A model generated the notes under the pieces. The model had not been told where the DNA came from and searched no databases. It was given only the letters and a program-made list of their open reading frames with translations. This document shows positions 6,603 to 14,210 of a stretch of DNA of 14,429 nt, in pieces. This DNA is from Oleispira sp964022115 (GTDB lineage: Bacteria > Pseudomonadota > Gammaproteobacteria > Pseudomonadales > Oceanobacteraceae). The stretch lies in assembly GCA_964022115.1 (NCBI GenBank), contig CAXIBC010000068.1, positions 1 to 14,429 of the forward strand. The letters run 5' to 3'. A program made the translations under genes and the position numbers. Position 1 is the stretch's first letter, and each line of letters opens with the position of its first letter.

Positions 6603-8624
6603 ATGACCCTAAGACGCCAGCTCAGCTTTATGGCGAGTGCGCTTATTCTATTATTATTAAGTGGCAATTTGTTTGTTACGTTAACAAATTCGAGTAACTA
6701 TTTTCAGCAACAGCTTAATTCTCGGGCCTACGATGCCGCGACCTCTTTGGCGCTCTCTATGTCCAATGCGGTGGAAAATGGTGACAGGGTGAAGCTAGAG
6801 CGAATGATCGATGTATTATTTGATCGTGGATTTTTCTCTGAAATTAGCCTGCAGCTGATAGATGGTAGCGAACTGAAACGCCATGCTTATCAAGCAACTC
6901 AACATAAACCAGCTCCTAGTTGGTTTATCTCTATGGTCGACCTTACGGTCATTGCTGCGCAAACAGATGTCACGCAAGGTTGGCAGCGGTTAGGAAGCCT
7001 AACGGTAAAGAGCCATACCGACTTCGCCTATCGCGATTTGTGGAGCATAGTGCGAGGGGAGGTCATGTGGTTTTTATGGATGGCACTAGTGAGTTTAGTG
7101 AGCTTAGAAATCATTTTGCGCTGGATGTTTAAGCCGCTAGAGCGAGTAGAACAGCAAGCACTGGATATTAGTAAGCGTAATCTCTACGAATTAGAAAAGC
7201 TCCCCCGCGCCCGAGAATTAAGGCGGGTCGTATTAGCCATGAATCAAATGGTACGAAAGCTGAAATCAATTTTTGCTGAACAATCGGCTATTACTGAAAA
7301 GCTGAGAGAAGAAAGTTATCTCGATGATGTCACGCACTTACTAAATCGCCGGGGTTTTGATCAGCGTTTTCAACATATTTTGCAGCAGGCCGATGGGCAT
7401 AGTGGTGTCTTGTTATTATTACAGGTGAAAGATTTTGCTCTGTTCAATCAGCAGCAAGGCCGTGAAGCAGGGGATGAGCTGCTATTGAGAGTTGGCGAGG
7501 TGCTGAGTCAATGGCATAGCGAGCATACGGAAGCTTTAGTTGGCCGCCGCACGGGGGCAGATTTCGTTTTATATATCCCTACGACCGATATGTTGCATAG
7601 CGAAGAGCAGGTTAAGCATTGCTTTGACTTGTTATCGACGACGGTATTATCGCCGCGCTCAGGTATACAATTTCATATCGGTGCTATTTTCTTGCAGCGC
7701 TCTTTATTACAAGAAGGAACCCAGCCTGAGGTAAAGATTGCTTTAGCGGAGGTGCTCAGTAAAGCCGATGCGGCTTTACGCCAAGCTCAGCACCAGACGC
7801 AGAGTTGTTTTGAGTTTTACGCTCAACCGACGGGGGAGGTTGAGCGCACCGCCAGTGAGTGGAAAATAGAGTTAGAAAAGGTGCTATTGACTCAAGGGAT
7901 CGAGCTGCATTATCAGCCCATCTTAGATGCCTCGGGGCAGAGCGTCATTCATTATGAAGTACTGAGTCGAATTCATGATCGACAAGGCATTATTTCAGCG
8001 GCGCGGTTCTGGCCTATGATTGAGCGTCATCAGCTCGCCCCACAATTTGATCTATTGGTTATTCAGTCGTTATTAAAACAGTTAGAAGATTCAGCACAGT
8101 TAAAACAAGAGCAAATAAAGAAGGTGAAATTTTGCATTAACTTATCTGCCGCATCTATTTTAAATGAGACCTTTCATGATGATTTAGAGGCGTTATTGAA
8201 TCAGTACCCACAATGGAGCGAGTATCTAGCGATAGAAATCGCTGAATTTTCGATCGCACATATCGAATCTTCTTTAGCCCGTTTGGCGAATACTTTAAAA
8301 GCACACAAGGTTGAATTAGGCATAGATCAAGTCGGTACTGGCGCATTAGCCTTTGCCTATTTACAGCGATTACCACTGAGTTATTTACGCATTGCGGGCA
8401 GTTTTAACCGGGGTTTGCACTTAGCGTTAGACCATAAGTTTTTCATTCAATCTATGGTGCAGATAGCTCATAACCTTGACTTGCAAGTATTAGGAGAAGG
8501 GGTTGAGAATGTAAATGATATCAATGCTCTAAAGCAGACAGGTATTGATGGCATGGGGGGGTATTATTTTACTCCACCGATTAATAACCTAGCACAAGCT
8601 TTGAGCTGGTCGGCTAAGTCATAG
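6603..8624 (+). CDS. lapD: LapD: c-di-GMP receptor with degenerate GGDEF and EAL domains
   Basis: LapD is an inner-membrane receptor. When c-di-GMP binds its EAL domain, its periplasmic domain sequesters LapG and preserves the adhesin. The 673 residues show membrane segment 1 (about 10-29) and a periplasmic LapD/MoxY-type domain (30-150) with a GW motif at W127, matching the tryptophan that docks LapG. Then come membrane segment 2 (152-172), HAMP (173-225), a degenerate GGDEF domain (TGADF at 317-321 instead of GGDEF) and a degenerate EAL domain (416-665). In the EAL domain YEVLSR (451-456) replaces EAL, EIAEFS (545-550) and GIDQVGTG (573-580) replace catalytic metal-site motifs, and GEGVEN (631-636) is kept. 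It is very probably a sensor, not an enzyme. The ATG at 6603 puts the first membrane helix right at the N-terminus. Confidence 0.95.
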   Translation: MTLRRQLSFMASALILLLLSGNLFVTLTNSSNYFQQQLNSRAYDAATSLALSMSNAVENGDRVKLERMIDVLFDRGFFSEISLQLIDGSELKRHAYQATQHKPAPSWFISMVDLTVIAAQTDVTQGWQRLGSLTVKSHTDFAYRDLWSIVRGEVMWFLWMALVSLVSLEIILRWMFKPLERVEQQALDISKRNLYELEKLPRARELRRVVLAMNQMVRKLKSIFAEQSAITEKLREESYLDDVTHLLNRRGFDQRFQHILQQADGHSGVLLLLQVKDFALFNQQQGREAGDELLLRVGEVLSQWHSEHTEALVGRRTGADFVLYIPTTDMLHSEEQVKHCFDLLSTTVLSPRSGIQFHIGAIFLQRSLLQEGTQPEVKIALAEVLSKADAALRQAQHQTQSCFEFYAQPTGEVERTASEWKIELEKVLLTQGIELHYQPILDASGQSVIHYEVLSRIHDRQGIISAARFWPMIERHQLAPQFDLLVIQSLLKQLEDSAQLKQEQIKKVKFCINLSAASILNETFHDDLEALLNQYPQWSEYLAIEIAEFSIAHIESSLARLANTLKAHKVELGIDQVGTGALAFAYLQRLPLSYLRIAGSFNRGLHLALDHKFFIQSMVQIAHNLDLQVLGEGVENVNDINALKQTGIDGMGGYYFTPPINNLAQALSWSAKS

Positions 8625-8638
8625 CGAGCTGCGACAAA

Positions 8639-8690
8639 GTGTCACTGGCGTTTATGAGTTTAGCCAGTACACTAGCATTTTCTTTCAGAT
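8639..8690 (+). terminator. Possible terminator after lapD
   Basis: An imperfect stem pairs GTGTCACTGGC (8639-8649) with GCCAGTACAC (8663-8672), with one bulge and a 13-base loop. A T-rich stretch (ATTTTCTTT) begins a few bases later. The loop is long and the T-run is offset and interrupted, so it is only a candidate. Confidence 0.35.
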
Positions 8691-8700
8691 TAGGATTGGC

Positions 8701-9273
8701 ATGACCATGAACATAGAACTAGGTAAAACAATCGGCATAGGCAAGATTATGAATATAATAAGTGCAGCTAGAATAGCTGCTAAGCAAATAATGAGCTTGA
8801 TCCGTCTATTCGTATTGTCGATGTCCTTATCTTCGATCATGGTCATACAAGCGCAAGCAGAAGGTATGGTGGCAGGAACTGTGGCGGACACCGTGGTTGA
8901 AAAAGCCAGTGAGGCTTTGGTTATTGAGCAAGGTTTTGTCCGTAAACCTTTGCCAGGGCGCAGCATGAGTGCGGCCTTTATGAAGATTCGTAATACCTCA
9001 ACACAGGATATCATTATTACCCAAGCCCACCTTAAAGGTGCTGCTAGTGTAGAAATTCATAGCCATAGTCATATAGAGGGAGTCATGAGAATGAGGCAGG
9101 TATGTGAATTGCCGATCAAAGCAGGAGAGGTTGTTAGCCTACAGCCCGGTGGCTTACACCTTATGGTTTTTGGGATTACCCAGTTAGCTAAAAAGCCTAA
9201 GCTGGATTTGTGTACGCGGGATAATATCTGTTATTCATCTCATATCGAGATACGATCTTTAATAAAAAAGTAG
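8701..9273 (+). CDS. PCuAC-family periplasmic copper chaperone
   Basis: PCuAC proteins bind Cu(I) in the periplasm and deliver it to cytochrome oxidase. The full ligand signature H-x10-M-x21-H-x-M is present as H120, M131, H153 and M155, with two extra histidines (H122, H124) beside the first ligand. A signal peptide ends around AQA-EG (51-55). With the start at 8701 (TTAGGA six bases upstream) the leader is unusually long at about 53 residues. ATGs at 8749 and 8791 would give more typical leaders; the latter starts MSLIRLFVLS. The C-terminus carries a C171/C177 pair not needed for the signature. It converges with ccoG, another copper-handling gene for oxidase assembly, which supports the role. 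Confidence 0.9.
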   Translation: MTMNIELGKTIGIGKIMNIISAARIAAKQIMSLIRLFVLSMSLSSIMVIQAQAEGMVAGTVADTVVEKASEALVIEQGFVRKPLPGRSMSAAFMKIRNTSTQDIIITQAHLKGAASVEIHSHSHIEGVMRMRQVCELPIKAGEVVSLQPGGLHLMVFGITQLAKKPKLDLCTRDNICYSSHIEIRSLIKK

Positions 9274-9300
9274 CATTTAAAACAGACAACAGTCGATAAC

Positions 9301-9326
9301 AAAGGCCGCATCAGCGGCCTTTTTTA
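9301..9326. terminator. Rho-independent terminator, probably bidirectional
   Basis: The perfect stem GGCCGC/GCGGCC (9304-9309 and 9314-9319) has the loop ATCA, flanked by AAA and by six Ts (9320-9325). It lies between the convergent copper chaperone gene and ccoG. The plus-strand signal is strong; on the minus strand the stem is followed by the weaker TTTGTT. Confidence 0.93.
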
Positions 9327-9331
9327 TAGGG

Positions 9332-10738
9332 TCATCTAGGCGCGATGAATGAGGTATTGATGCGACCCACAATGTGATTGTCGGCTATCGAGATCAGGTT
9401 GATTTGTAAGCTATTAATATTTGATTTTAAGTGACTGCTGCTTGCCAATGAGATGGTAAAAGGAAATTGCTGCCTTTTCCCTGATGCTAGCGTAAACGTG
9501 TTTTGGTTGAAGTGAAATTCTGTTAATGCTTCTTTAGACCTTACCCATTCTAAGCGGATATTCATTTCTTCTGGTGATTTATTATGCAGTTTAAGCGCAT
9601 AGTTATTTTCAATTTCGTCGTTAACATTTATACGATACAGGTTATTGCGATCACGCTCTAAGCTCGCGCTAATTAAATCTCGGTTATTCCACTCTGTGAT
9701 AATGAGAAAGCAGGACAGTAAAAAGGCTATGCCATAACCTAATAATCTTGGCCGTTGAATCAAATTGGCCGCTTGTTTAAAGCTTGATTCTGCAGGACGA
9801 TACGCAATTAATCCTGTGGGTTTATTAATTTTTTTCATGATGTCATCACAGCCATCAATACAAGCACCACAAGCAATGCAAGCGAGTTGTATCCCCTCCC
9901 GAATATCAATATCCGTTGGACATACCTGAATACAGACTTCACAATTTATGCAGTCATTATTACGCTGTTCGTCGTATTGTACTGTGAGGGTAGAACGATC
10001 TGCCATAACCGCTTGAAAGCGTGAATAGGGGCACATGTGTGTACAAACTTGTTCACGTAAAAAACCCGCGTTTAAGTAGGTGAGAGTACTAATTAATACG
10101 ATCCAAAAAACGCTACTGCTGGCAAGGTCACTGGTGGCAAAGTCGTGTGCCATATTCATTAGAGGATAAAAATAGGCGATAAAAGTAATGCCGGTGCCTA
10201 AGCTTAAACAGCCCCAGCTAATATGTTTACTGGCTTTACGTAAAGCTTTTTTGGCGGATGCTTTATTTTTCCCCCAAGGTGTGCGATCCATTTTTAAGCG
10301 CTGGTGGCGAGACCCCTCGATGAGCTGCTCTAGTCGCACAAATAAAAACGTCCAAACTGTTTGTGGGCAAGAGAAACCACACCATAAGCGGCCAGAAGCC
10401 ATAGCGACAAAAAATAAAGCAAATGCACCCGCCATCATCATCCAAGTGAGAATCATTAAGTCTTCTGGCCATAAAATGAGAGCACCAAAGCGGAATTGTT
10501 TAGCCGCGAGATCTAAGTGCACTAAAGGTAAATCATGCCAGCTAAGCCAAGGGGTAAGGAAGTAGAGGGTCAGTAAAGGCCAGCTAATAAAACGGCGTAG
10601 ACTAGTATAGCGACCTGAGGTGAGCCTTATTCGATGAATGGCTGAGCTAGGCTGCAACCAAGCGATTAGTTTCTGCCTGCGGGAAGTTGGTGATGACCCT
10701 ATGGCTGGGCGGTAGGATGTGGCGATTAACTTGCTCAT
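9332..10738 (-). CDS. ccoG: CcoG (RdxA/FixG) cupric reductase for cbb3 oxidase assembly
   Basis: CcoG is an inner-membrane iron-sulfur protein that reduces Cu(II) to Cu(I) during cbb3-type cytochrome oxidase assembly (family knowledge). The 468 residues carry hydrophobic segments near 50-66, 92-114, 175-192, 208-226 and 331-348. Two CxxxC motifs are present (C120/C124 and C232/C236). A double [4Fe-4S] ferredoxin domain has C263, C266, C269, C273 and C287, C290, C293, C297. The C-terminal part (about 365-468) fits the FixG Ig-like domain. The ATG at 10738 has GAGAG just upstream; an in-frame TTG at 10756 would add six residues. No ccoNOPQ, ccoI, ccoH or ccoS gene is adjacent. A sigma-54-type promoter and a palindromic array lie upstream. 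Confidence 0.96.
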   Translation of the reverse strand: MSKLIATSYRPAIGSSPTSRRQKLIAWLQPSSAIHRIRLTSGRYTSLRRFISWPLLTLYFLTPWLSWHDLPLVHLDLAAKQFRFGALILWPEDLMILTWMMMAGAFALFFVAMASGRLWCGFSCPQTVWTFLFVRLEQLIEGSRHQRLKMDRTPWGKNKASAKKALRKASKHISWGCLSLGTGITFIAYFYPLMNMAHDFATSDLASSSVFWIVLISTLTYLNAGFLREQVCTHMCPYSRFQAVMADRSTLTVQYDEQRNNDCINCEVCIQVCPTDIDIREGIQLACIACGACIDGCDDIMKKINKPTGLIAYRPAESSFKQAANLIQRPRLLGYGIAFLLSCFLIITEWNNRDLISASLERDRNNLYRINVNDEIENNYALKLHNKSPEEMNIRLEWVRSKEALTEFHFNQNTFTLASGKRQQFPFTISLASSSHLKSNINSLQINLISIADNHIVGRINTSFIAPR

Positions 10739-10773
10739 AAAGCTCTCATTTATCAAATAGCATGAGGCTAGTT

Positions 10774-10789
10774 AGCAAAGGTTGAGCCA
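10774..10789 (-). promoter_or_regulatory. Sigma-54 (-24/-12) promoter upstream of ccoG
   Basis: On the minus strand TGGCTCAACCTTTGCT matches the TGGCACG-N4-TTGCW consensus at 14 of the 16 positions counting the four free ones, with a C before TGG. GG and GC are separated by exactly 10 bases. Transcription would start about 12 bases past the GC, near 10764, leaving a leader of roughly 25 bases to the ccoG ATG. The gene directly upstream encodes a sigma-54 activator with an intact GAFTGA loop. Confidence 0.72.
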
Positions 10790-10842
10790 GTTCATAAGTT
10801 ATTGATAAATAAGGATAATTATAGGTTTTATGAACAAGGTAA

Positions 10843-10906
10843 CGATATATGACAAAATATTTTCACGATATATCAACACATTGGTGATATATCGCCAAAT
10901 ATCGCC
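10843..10906. promoter_or_regulatory. Palindromic operator array, likely upstream activating sequence for ccoG
   Basis: The core is a 29-bp dyad: CGATATATCA (10866-10875), a nine-base spacer, and TGATATATCG (10885-10894), with perfect 10-base arms. Flanking half-sites are CGATATATGA at 10843-10852 in the same orientation as the left arm, and CCAAATATCG at 10895-10904 in that of the right arm. ATATCGCC recurs 10 bases apart (10889 and 10899), one helical turn. The dyad centre is roughly 115 bases upstream of the predicted sigma-54 start site, a usual distance for activator binding. The arms are not followed by a T-run, so a terminator is less likely. Confidence 0.6.
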
Positions 10907-10919
10907 GTGAGTACAGAAA

Positions 10920-12398
10920 TTAAATACCGAGCTTTTTCATCCGTGAACGCAGGGTTGATACCGGAAGATCAAGGCATTGCGCAGCACCATTTTTACCCGA
11001 TATTTTGCCTTGGCAGTGATCAAGAACCCGAAGGATATGCTGTTTTTCACATTGAGCCAGTGTTTGTAGAGTGCTCTTATTAACGGCCTCAGCTTTATTT
11101 GCCGCGCTATCTATACCATTTTTCTGCGGCTGTTCTAACTCAGGATCGAGCAGAACCGATAATAGACCATTACCTGTGTGCAAAATGAGAGAACGCTCAA
11201 TGATGTTGTATAGCTCGCGCACATTTCCAGGCCAAGAATAACGCATCATTTTTTCTAAAGAATCCGGTGATAAGCCTGGGCTATAGCGACCAATATGACG
11301 TTGGATCTTGGTTAAAAAATAGTTGGCCAATAAAGGAATATCCCCGCTTCTCTGCCGCAGGGCGGGTACCCAAAGGGGAAAAACGTTTAAGCGATAAAAT
11401 AAATCGGCTCGGAACTGGCCTAGCTCGACCAGTTTTTGCAGGTCTCGGTTAGTGGCTGCGATGATGCGTACATCGACCTTGATGGTTTGGCTACTGCCAA
11501 CGCGTTCAAACTCTTGCTCTTGGAGAACTCTCAGTAACTTAACTTGTGCAGAGGGTGTCAGTTCGCCGATTTCATCAAGAAATAACGTACCCCCATGAGC
11601 GCTTTCGAAGCGGCCTTGTCGCCTCTGAGTCGCCCCTGTAAAAGCCCCTTTCTCATGGCCAAACAACTCGCTTTCAATGAGGTTTTCAGCGATAGCACCA
11701 CAATTAATCTTTATTAAAGGCTTATCCTTGCGGCCGCTTGCCTGATGGAGCGCCTGCGCAACCAGTTCTTTGCCTGTGCCACTTTCACCTTGAATTAATA
11801 CGCACGCATTGGTCGGGCCTACTTGTTTTACTCGTTCGAGTAGGGCCGCCATTATGTCACTTTGACCAATCACATCTTGCTGTGATTGATGCTGTATTTC
11901 TTGCTTCAAGAAGGTATTTTCTTCCTGTAGCTGTTCTTTTAAATGTTCGACGTATTGTAAGGCTGCTTTTAATTTTTCTTGCTGGGCTAAACGTTCACTG
12001 ATGTCTTTAAAGACGACGACAACACCTAAGCTTTGGCCTTGTTCCTTGATGGTGGTGCTGGAATATTCAACGGGGAAGCATGTGCCATCTTTACGCCAAA
12101 AAACCTCATGCTCGCAATGAGCGCTTTCACCGGTCAAGCGTGTCTGGTAAATAGGGCAATCACAATCTGGATAAGGCCGTCCATCAGCATGACTATGGTG
12201 ATGAAACTGATGGATATTCTTTCCTAGAATATCCTCAGCAGCCCAGCCGGTGATACGTTCAGCGGCTGGATTAACAAAGGTTGCAAGGCCATTGGCATCT
12301 AGGCCATAGACGCCTTCAGACATTGACTCTAATAAGCGAAAGTATCTTTGCTGTAAGTCTTTTAAAGAAAGTTGATGACCACTGTTTTTATTAGACAT
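10920..12398 (-). CDS. Sigma-54-dependent transcriptional activator (PAS, AAA+, Fis-type HTH)
   Basis: This 492-residue enhancer-binding protein would bind upstream sites and use ATP to open sigma-54 promoters. Residues 17-140 form a PAS domain rich in His and Cys (HHHSH at 66-70, CDC at 79-81, C95, H97, C107). A coiled-coil linker follows (138-172). The AAA+ domain (176-405) has Walker A GESGTGKE (204-211), the sigma-54 contact loop GAFTGA (251-256) and Walker B TLFLDE (271-276). A Fis-type helix-turn-helix ends the protein (450-492, closing STLRSRMKKLGI). It has no receiver domain, so its signal probably enters through the PAS domain. It starts three bases after the upstream small gene, with GGGA seven bases before its ATG. 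The palindromic array and sigma-54 promoter just downstream make ccoG its likely target (inference). Confidence 0.96.
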   Translation of the reverse strand: MSNKNSGHQLSLKDLQQRYFRLLESMSEGVYGLDANGLATFVNPAAERITGWAAEDILGKNIHQFHHHSHADGRPYPDCDCPIYQTRLTGESAHCEHEVFWRKDGTCFPVEYSSTTIKEQGQSLGVVVVFKDISERLAQQEKLKAALQYVEHLKEQLQEENTFLKQEIQHQSQQDVIGQSDIMAALLERVKQVGPTNACVLIQGESGTGKELVAQALHQASGRKDKPLIKINCGAIAENLIESELFGHEKGAFTGATQRRQGRFESAHGGTLFLDEIGELTPSAQVKLLRVLQEQEFERVGSSQTIKVDVRIIAATNRDLQKLVELGQFRADLFYRLNVFPLWVPALRQRSGDIPLLANYFLTKIQRHIGRYSPGLSPDSLEKMMRYSWPGNVRELYNIIERSLILHTGNGLLSVLLDPELEQPQKNGIDSAANKAEAVNKSTLQTLAQCEKQHILRVLDHCQGKISGKNGAAQCLDLPVSTLRSRMKKLGI

Positions 12399-12401
12399 GG
12401 C

Positions 12402-12764
12402 TTAATCCCAGTCTAAATCTTTCTCTTCACCATGAATTAACTTGGTCCAGGCAGGGCCTTCATCACCCTCTTGCCAAGCGGCTTTAGAACAACGTACTTC
12501 TTTGCCAAGTGCTGCATGTAGCGCACGGCCACATTCTAGGTCGTTATTCCAAGGGGTGATATTTTCTTTGAACCAAATACTGGCAAAATTCTTATTACTT
12601 TTTAGGGTAAACAAAACCTCAATACCATCAACCAGCCACTGGCTACCTTTGCTAGTACTTTTTTGTTCACTCACTTGCGAGAACTGACTATTAAGCCAGG
12701 CAAAAATTTCACTGGCCTCGGCTTTTAATACATAGACTTCAATATCTGGAAAACGTTCGCTCAT
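12402..12764 (-). CDS. Conserved-looking small protein of unknown function
   Basis: I do not recognise this 120-residue protein. It has no signal peptide or membrane segment and looks soluble and acidic at its end (EEKDLDWD). It contains several tryptophans and two cysteines (C78, C92), in segments such as SIWFKENITPWNNDLECGRALHAALGKEVRCS, cited only as residues 63-93. An alternating hydrophobic start (IEVYVLKA) suggests a mixed alpha/beta fold. It sits five bases after the upstream membrane protein gene and three bases before the activator gene, so it is almost certainly cotranscribed with both. Its Shine-Dalgarno is weak, consistent with coupled translation. Confidence 0.85.
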   Translation of the reverse strand: MSERFPDIEVYVLKAEASEIFAWLNSQFSQVSEQKSTSKGSQWLVDGIEVLFTLKSNKNFASIWFKENITPWNNDLECGRALHAALGKEVRCSKAAWQEGDEGPAWTKLIHGEEKDLDWD

Positions 12765-12769
12765 AATTT

Positions 12770-13075
12770 TTACTTTTCTGGCTCAATAGGTTCGGCGCTA
12801 GGGGCTTTGATGCGCTCGCGACTAGCGAAACGTAAGAAGCGTAATAGGCTTAAGGATAAGTAACCTATTATAGCGGCAATAGCACCGATAATCGCTAATA
12901 AAAACCCACCGAGTACAATAATTTCCTGCCCAAGGGAGGGGCTTAAGGCATTTTCAGAATAAAGAATAATGCCCATACCAAAGAAAAAAGCCACAGCTCC
13001 TAGGGTAAATATCCCCACATTCTGAGCCTGCTGATCGGCTCGCTTTAATAGCCATTGATGCAGTGTTTTTAACAT
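12770..13075 (-). CDS. Small inner-membrane protein of unknown function
   Basis: This 101-residue protein has two hydrophobic segments (about 21-40 and 50-75) joined by a short loop (YSENALSPSLGQ), a basic stretch after the second (RFLRFASRERIK) and a proline/glutamate-rich tail. The positive-inside rule suggests both ends face the cytoplasm. I recognise no family motif. It is the first gene of a tight three-gene minus-strand run ending in the sigma-54 activator. Confidence 0.85.
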   Translation of the reverse strand: MLKTLHQWLLKRADQQAQNVGIFTLGAVAFFFGMGIILYSENALSPSLGQEIIVLGGFLLAIIGAIAAIIGYLSLSLLRFLRFASRERIKAPSAEPIEPEK

Positions 13076-13084
13076 GTGAATCTC

Positions 13085-13104
13085 AAATAATTAGCCTGCG
13101 GCTA
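13085..13104 (-). terminator. Possible short terminator after the hydrolase gene
   Basis: On the minus strand a TAGCC-GCA-GGCTA hairpin (13092-13104) is followed by ATTATTT. The stem has only five pairs and lies about 10 bases before the next start codon, so a role in the next gene's leader is equally possible. Confidence 0.27.
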
Positions 13105-13145
13105 GGTTAATAATATTAGGCAATTAAACTTTAGCTTAGCAAATA

Positions 13146-14081
13146 TTAGTCTAATAAAAATTCTGCGGCATCTCGAGCACTGAGTTCAGGTTTTTCCTCC
13201 ATGGGCAAATGGCCGCAATCCACATAGGTAATGACTTTACAATGGGGGAGCGCTTGCTGAAAGTTTTTACAATGGCGAACTGGAACCCAGTGATCTTCTT
13301 CTCCCCACATTAATAACGTTGGGGCTTGAATCGTCTTTAAATATTGAGTATTAAAGCCCAAACGATTGCGTACATAGTGCAGTATATTCGTGCCCCCCTG
13401 ACGGTTTCCTGAGCGTAATAGCATTTCATAATAGCGTAGTAATTCTTCTTTTGTCGTACGTTCACTGCGCGCGTAAGCCCGTCGCAGTAGGCTATGCGCT
13501 AACCACCGTGGAGGGGTTGAATGCTCTACGACCCAAGCGCCAAGTGGAGCGCCCCAAGCTATAAGCGCTGCTGGTGGCATAAATAAGAAACCTGTGGGAT
13601 TCAATAAGATCATTTTCTCTATGTGTTCAGGGTATTTAGCGGCAAACGTATAACTAAAGTATCCACCCAGAGAGTTTCCGGCAATGTGGCACTTTTGAAT
13701 ATTTAGGGCGCTAAGAAAGTCGCGTAAAAAATCTGGGTATGTATCGTCATTAATATTAGTTTTAGCTTGAGGGAATGGGCCAGTGAGGCCAAAATTGGGC
13801 AGATCAATACTGATGATATGAAAGCGCTCATTTAATTCATCGGTCCATTTTTGCCAAGTATGTAACGATGAAAAGATACCGTGTAAACATAATAAAATAG
13901 GCGCTTCAGGATTAGTTATGCAAGGGCTGTCACGGTAATGAACATCCAAACCGTTAATATTAATAAAATGAGAATCATCCAGCTGATATTTTTCTTTGAG
14001 CTGCTCTAACGGAATCGTACGCGCACCCTGAAAGTTCATTTTCGGTACAGCGTCCAATGCCTTTAGGATTAGTTTGAGCAT
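13146..14081 (-). CDS. Alpha/beta hydrolase
   Basis: This 311-residue protein is a serine hydrolase of the alpha/beta fold; the substrate cannot be read from sequence. Visible are the oxyanion segment LHGIFSS (66-72), the nucleophile elbow GNSLGG with S137, the acid D263 in WGEEDHWVP, and H291 in DCGHLPMEEKP. A cap region lies between about 165 and 245. The first residues are hydrophobic and basic (MLKLILKALDAVP) but do not form a convincing signal peptide. The gene is bounded by short intergenic gaps and looks monocistronic. It could be an esterase, lipase or haloalkane dehalogenase-like enzyme. Confidence 0.94.
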   Translation of the reverse strand: MLKLILKALDAVPKMNFQGARTIPLEQLKEKYQLDDSHFININGLDVHYRDSPCITNPEAPILLCLHGIFSSLHTWQKWTDELNERFHIISIDLPNFGLTGPFPQAKTNINDDTYPDFLRDFLSALNIQKCHIAGNSLGGYFSYTFAAKYPEHIEKMILLNPTGFLFMPPAALIAWGAPLGAWVVEHSTPPRWLAHSLLRRAYARSERTTKEELLRYYEMLLRSGNRQGGTNILHYVRNRLGFNTQYLKTIQAPTLLMWGEEDHWVPVRHCKNFQQALPHCKVITYVDCGHLPMEEKPELSARDAAEFLLD

Positions 14082-14210
14082 AAAAAAGATCTCAGAGGTT
14101 AATATTGTAAATAGATATTTCTTTTTATATTTATTCTGCGCTTAGTCATCTCGATTTACAAGTTGGTGAAATTGGGTAGGAATGGGCTGCTGATGGTAGT
14201 TGAACGCTAG

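Noticed and set aside
8685..9014. Minus-strand open frame of 109 codons opposite the copper chaperone gene
   Set aside because: The opposite strand carries the complete PCuAC ligand signature; the hydrophobic content here is the mirror of the signal peptide region.
10188..10565. Plus-strand open frame of 125 codons inside ccoG
   Set aside because: It lies fully antisense to a well-supported membrane protein gene and its product has no family motif.
10739..10919. FNR/Anr box upstream of ccoG
   Set aside because: Several TTGAT half-sites occur, but none has the matching ATCAA four bases later.
14105..14161. TTGTAAAT and ATTTACAA inverted pair upstream of the hydrolase
   Set aside because: The eight-base arms are 41 bases apart in AT-rich sequence, which is easily chance.
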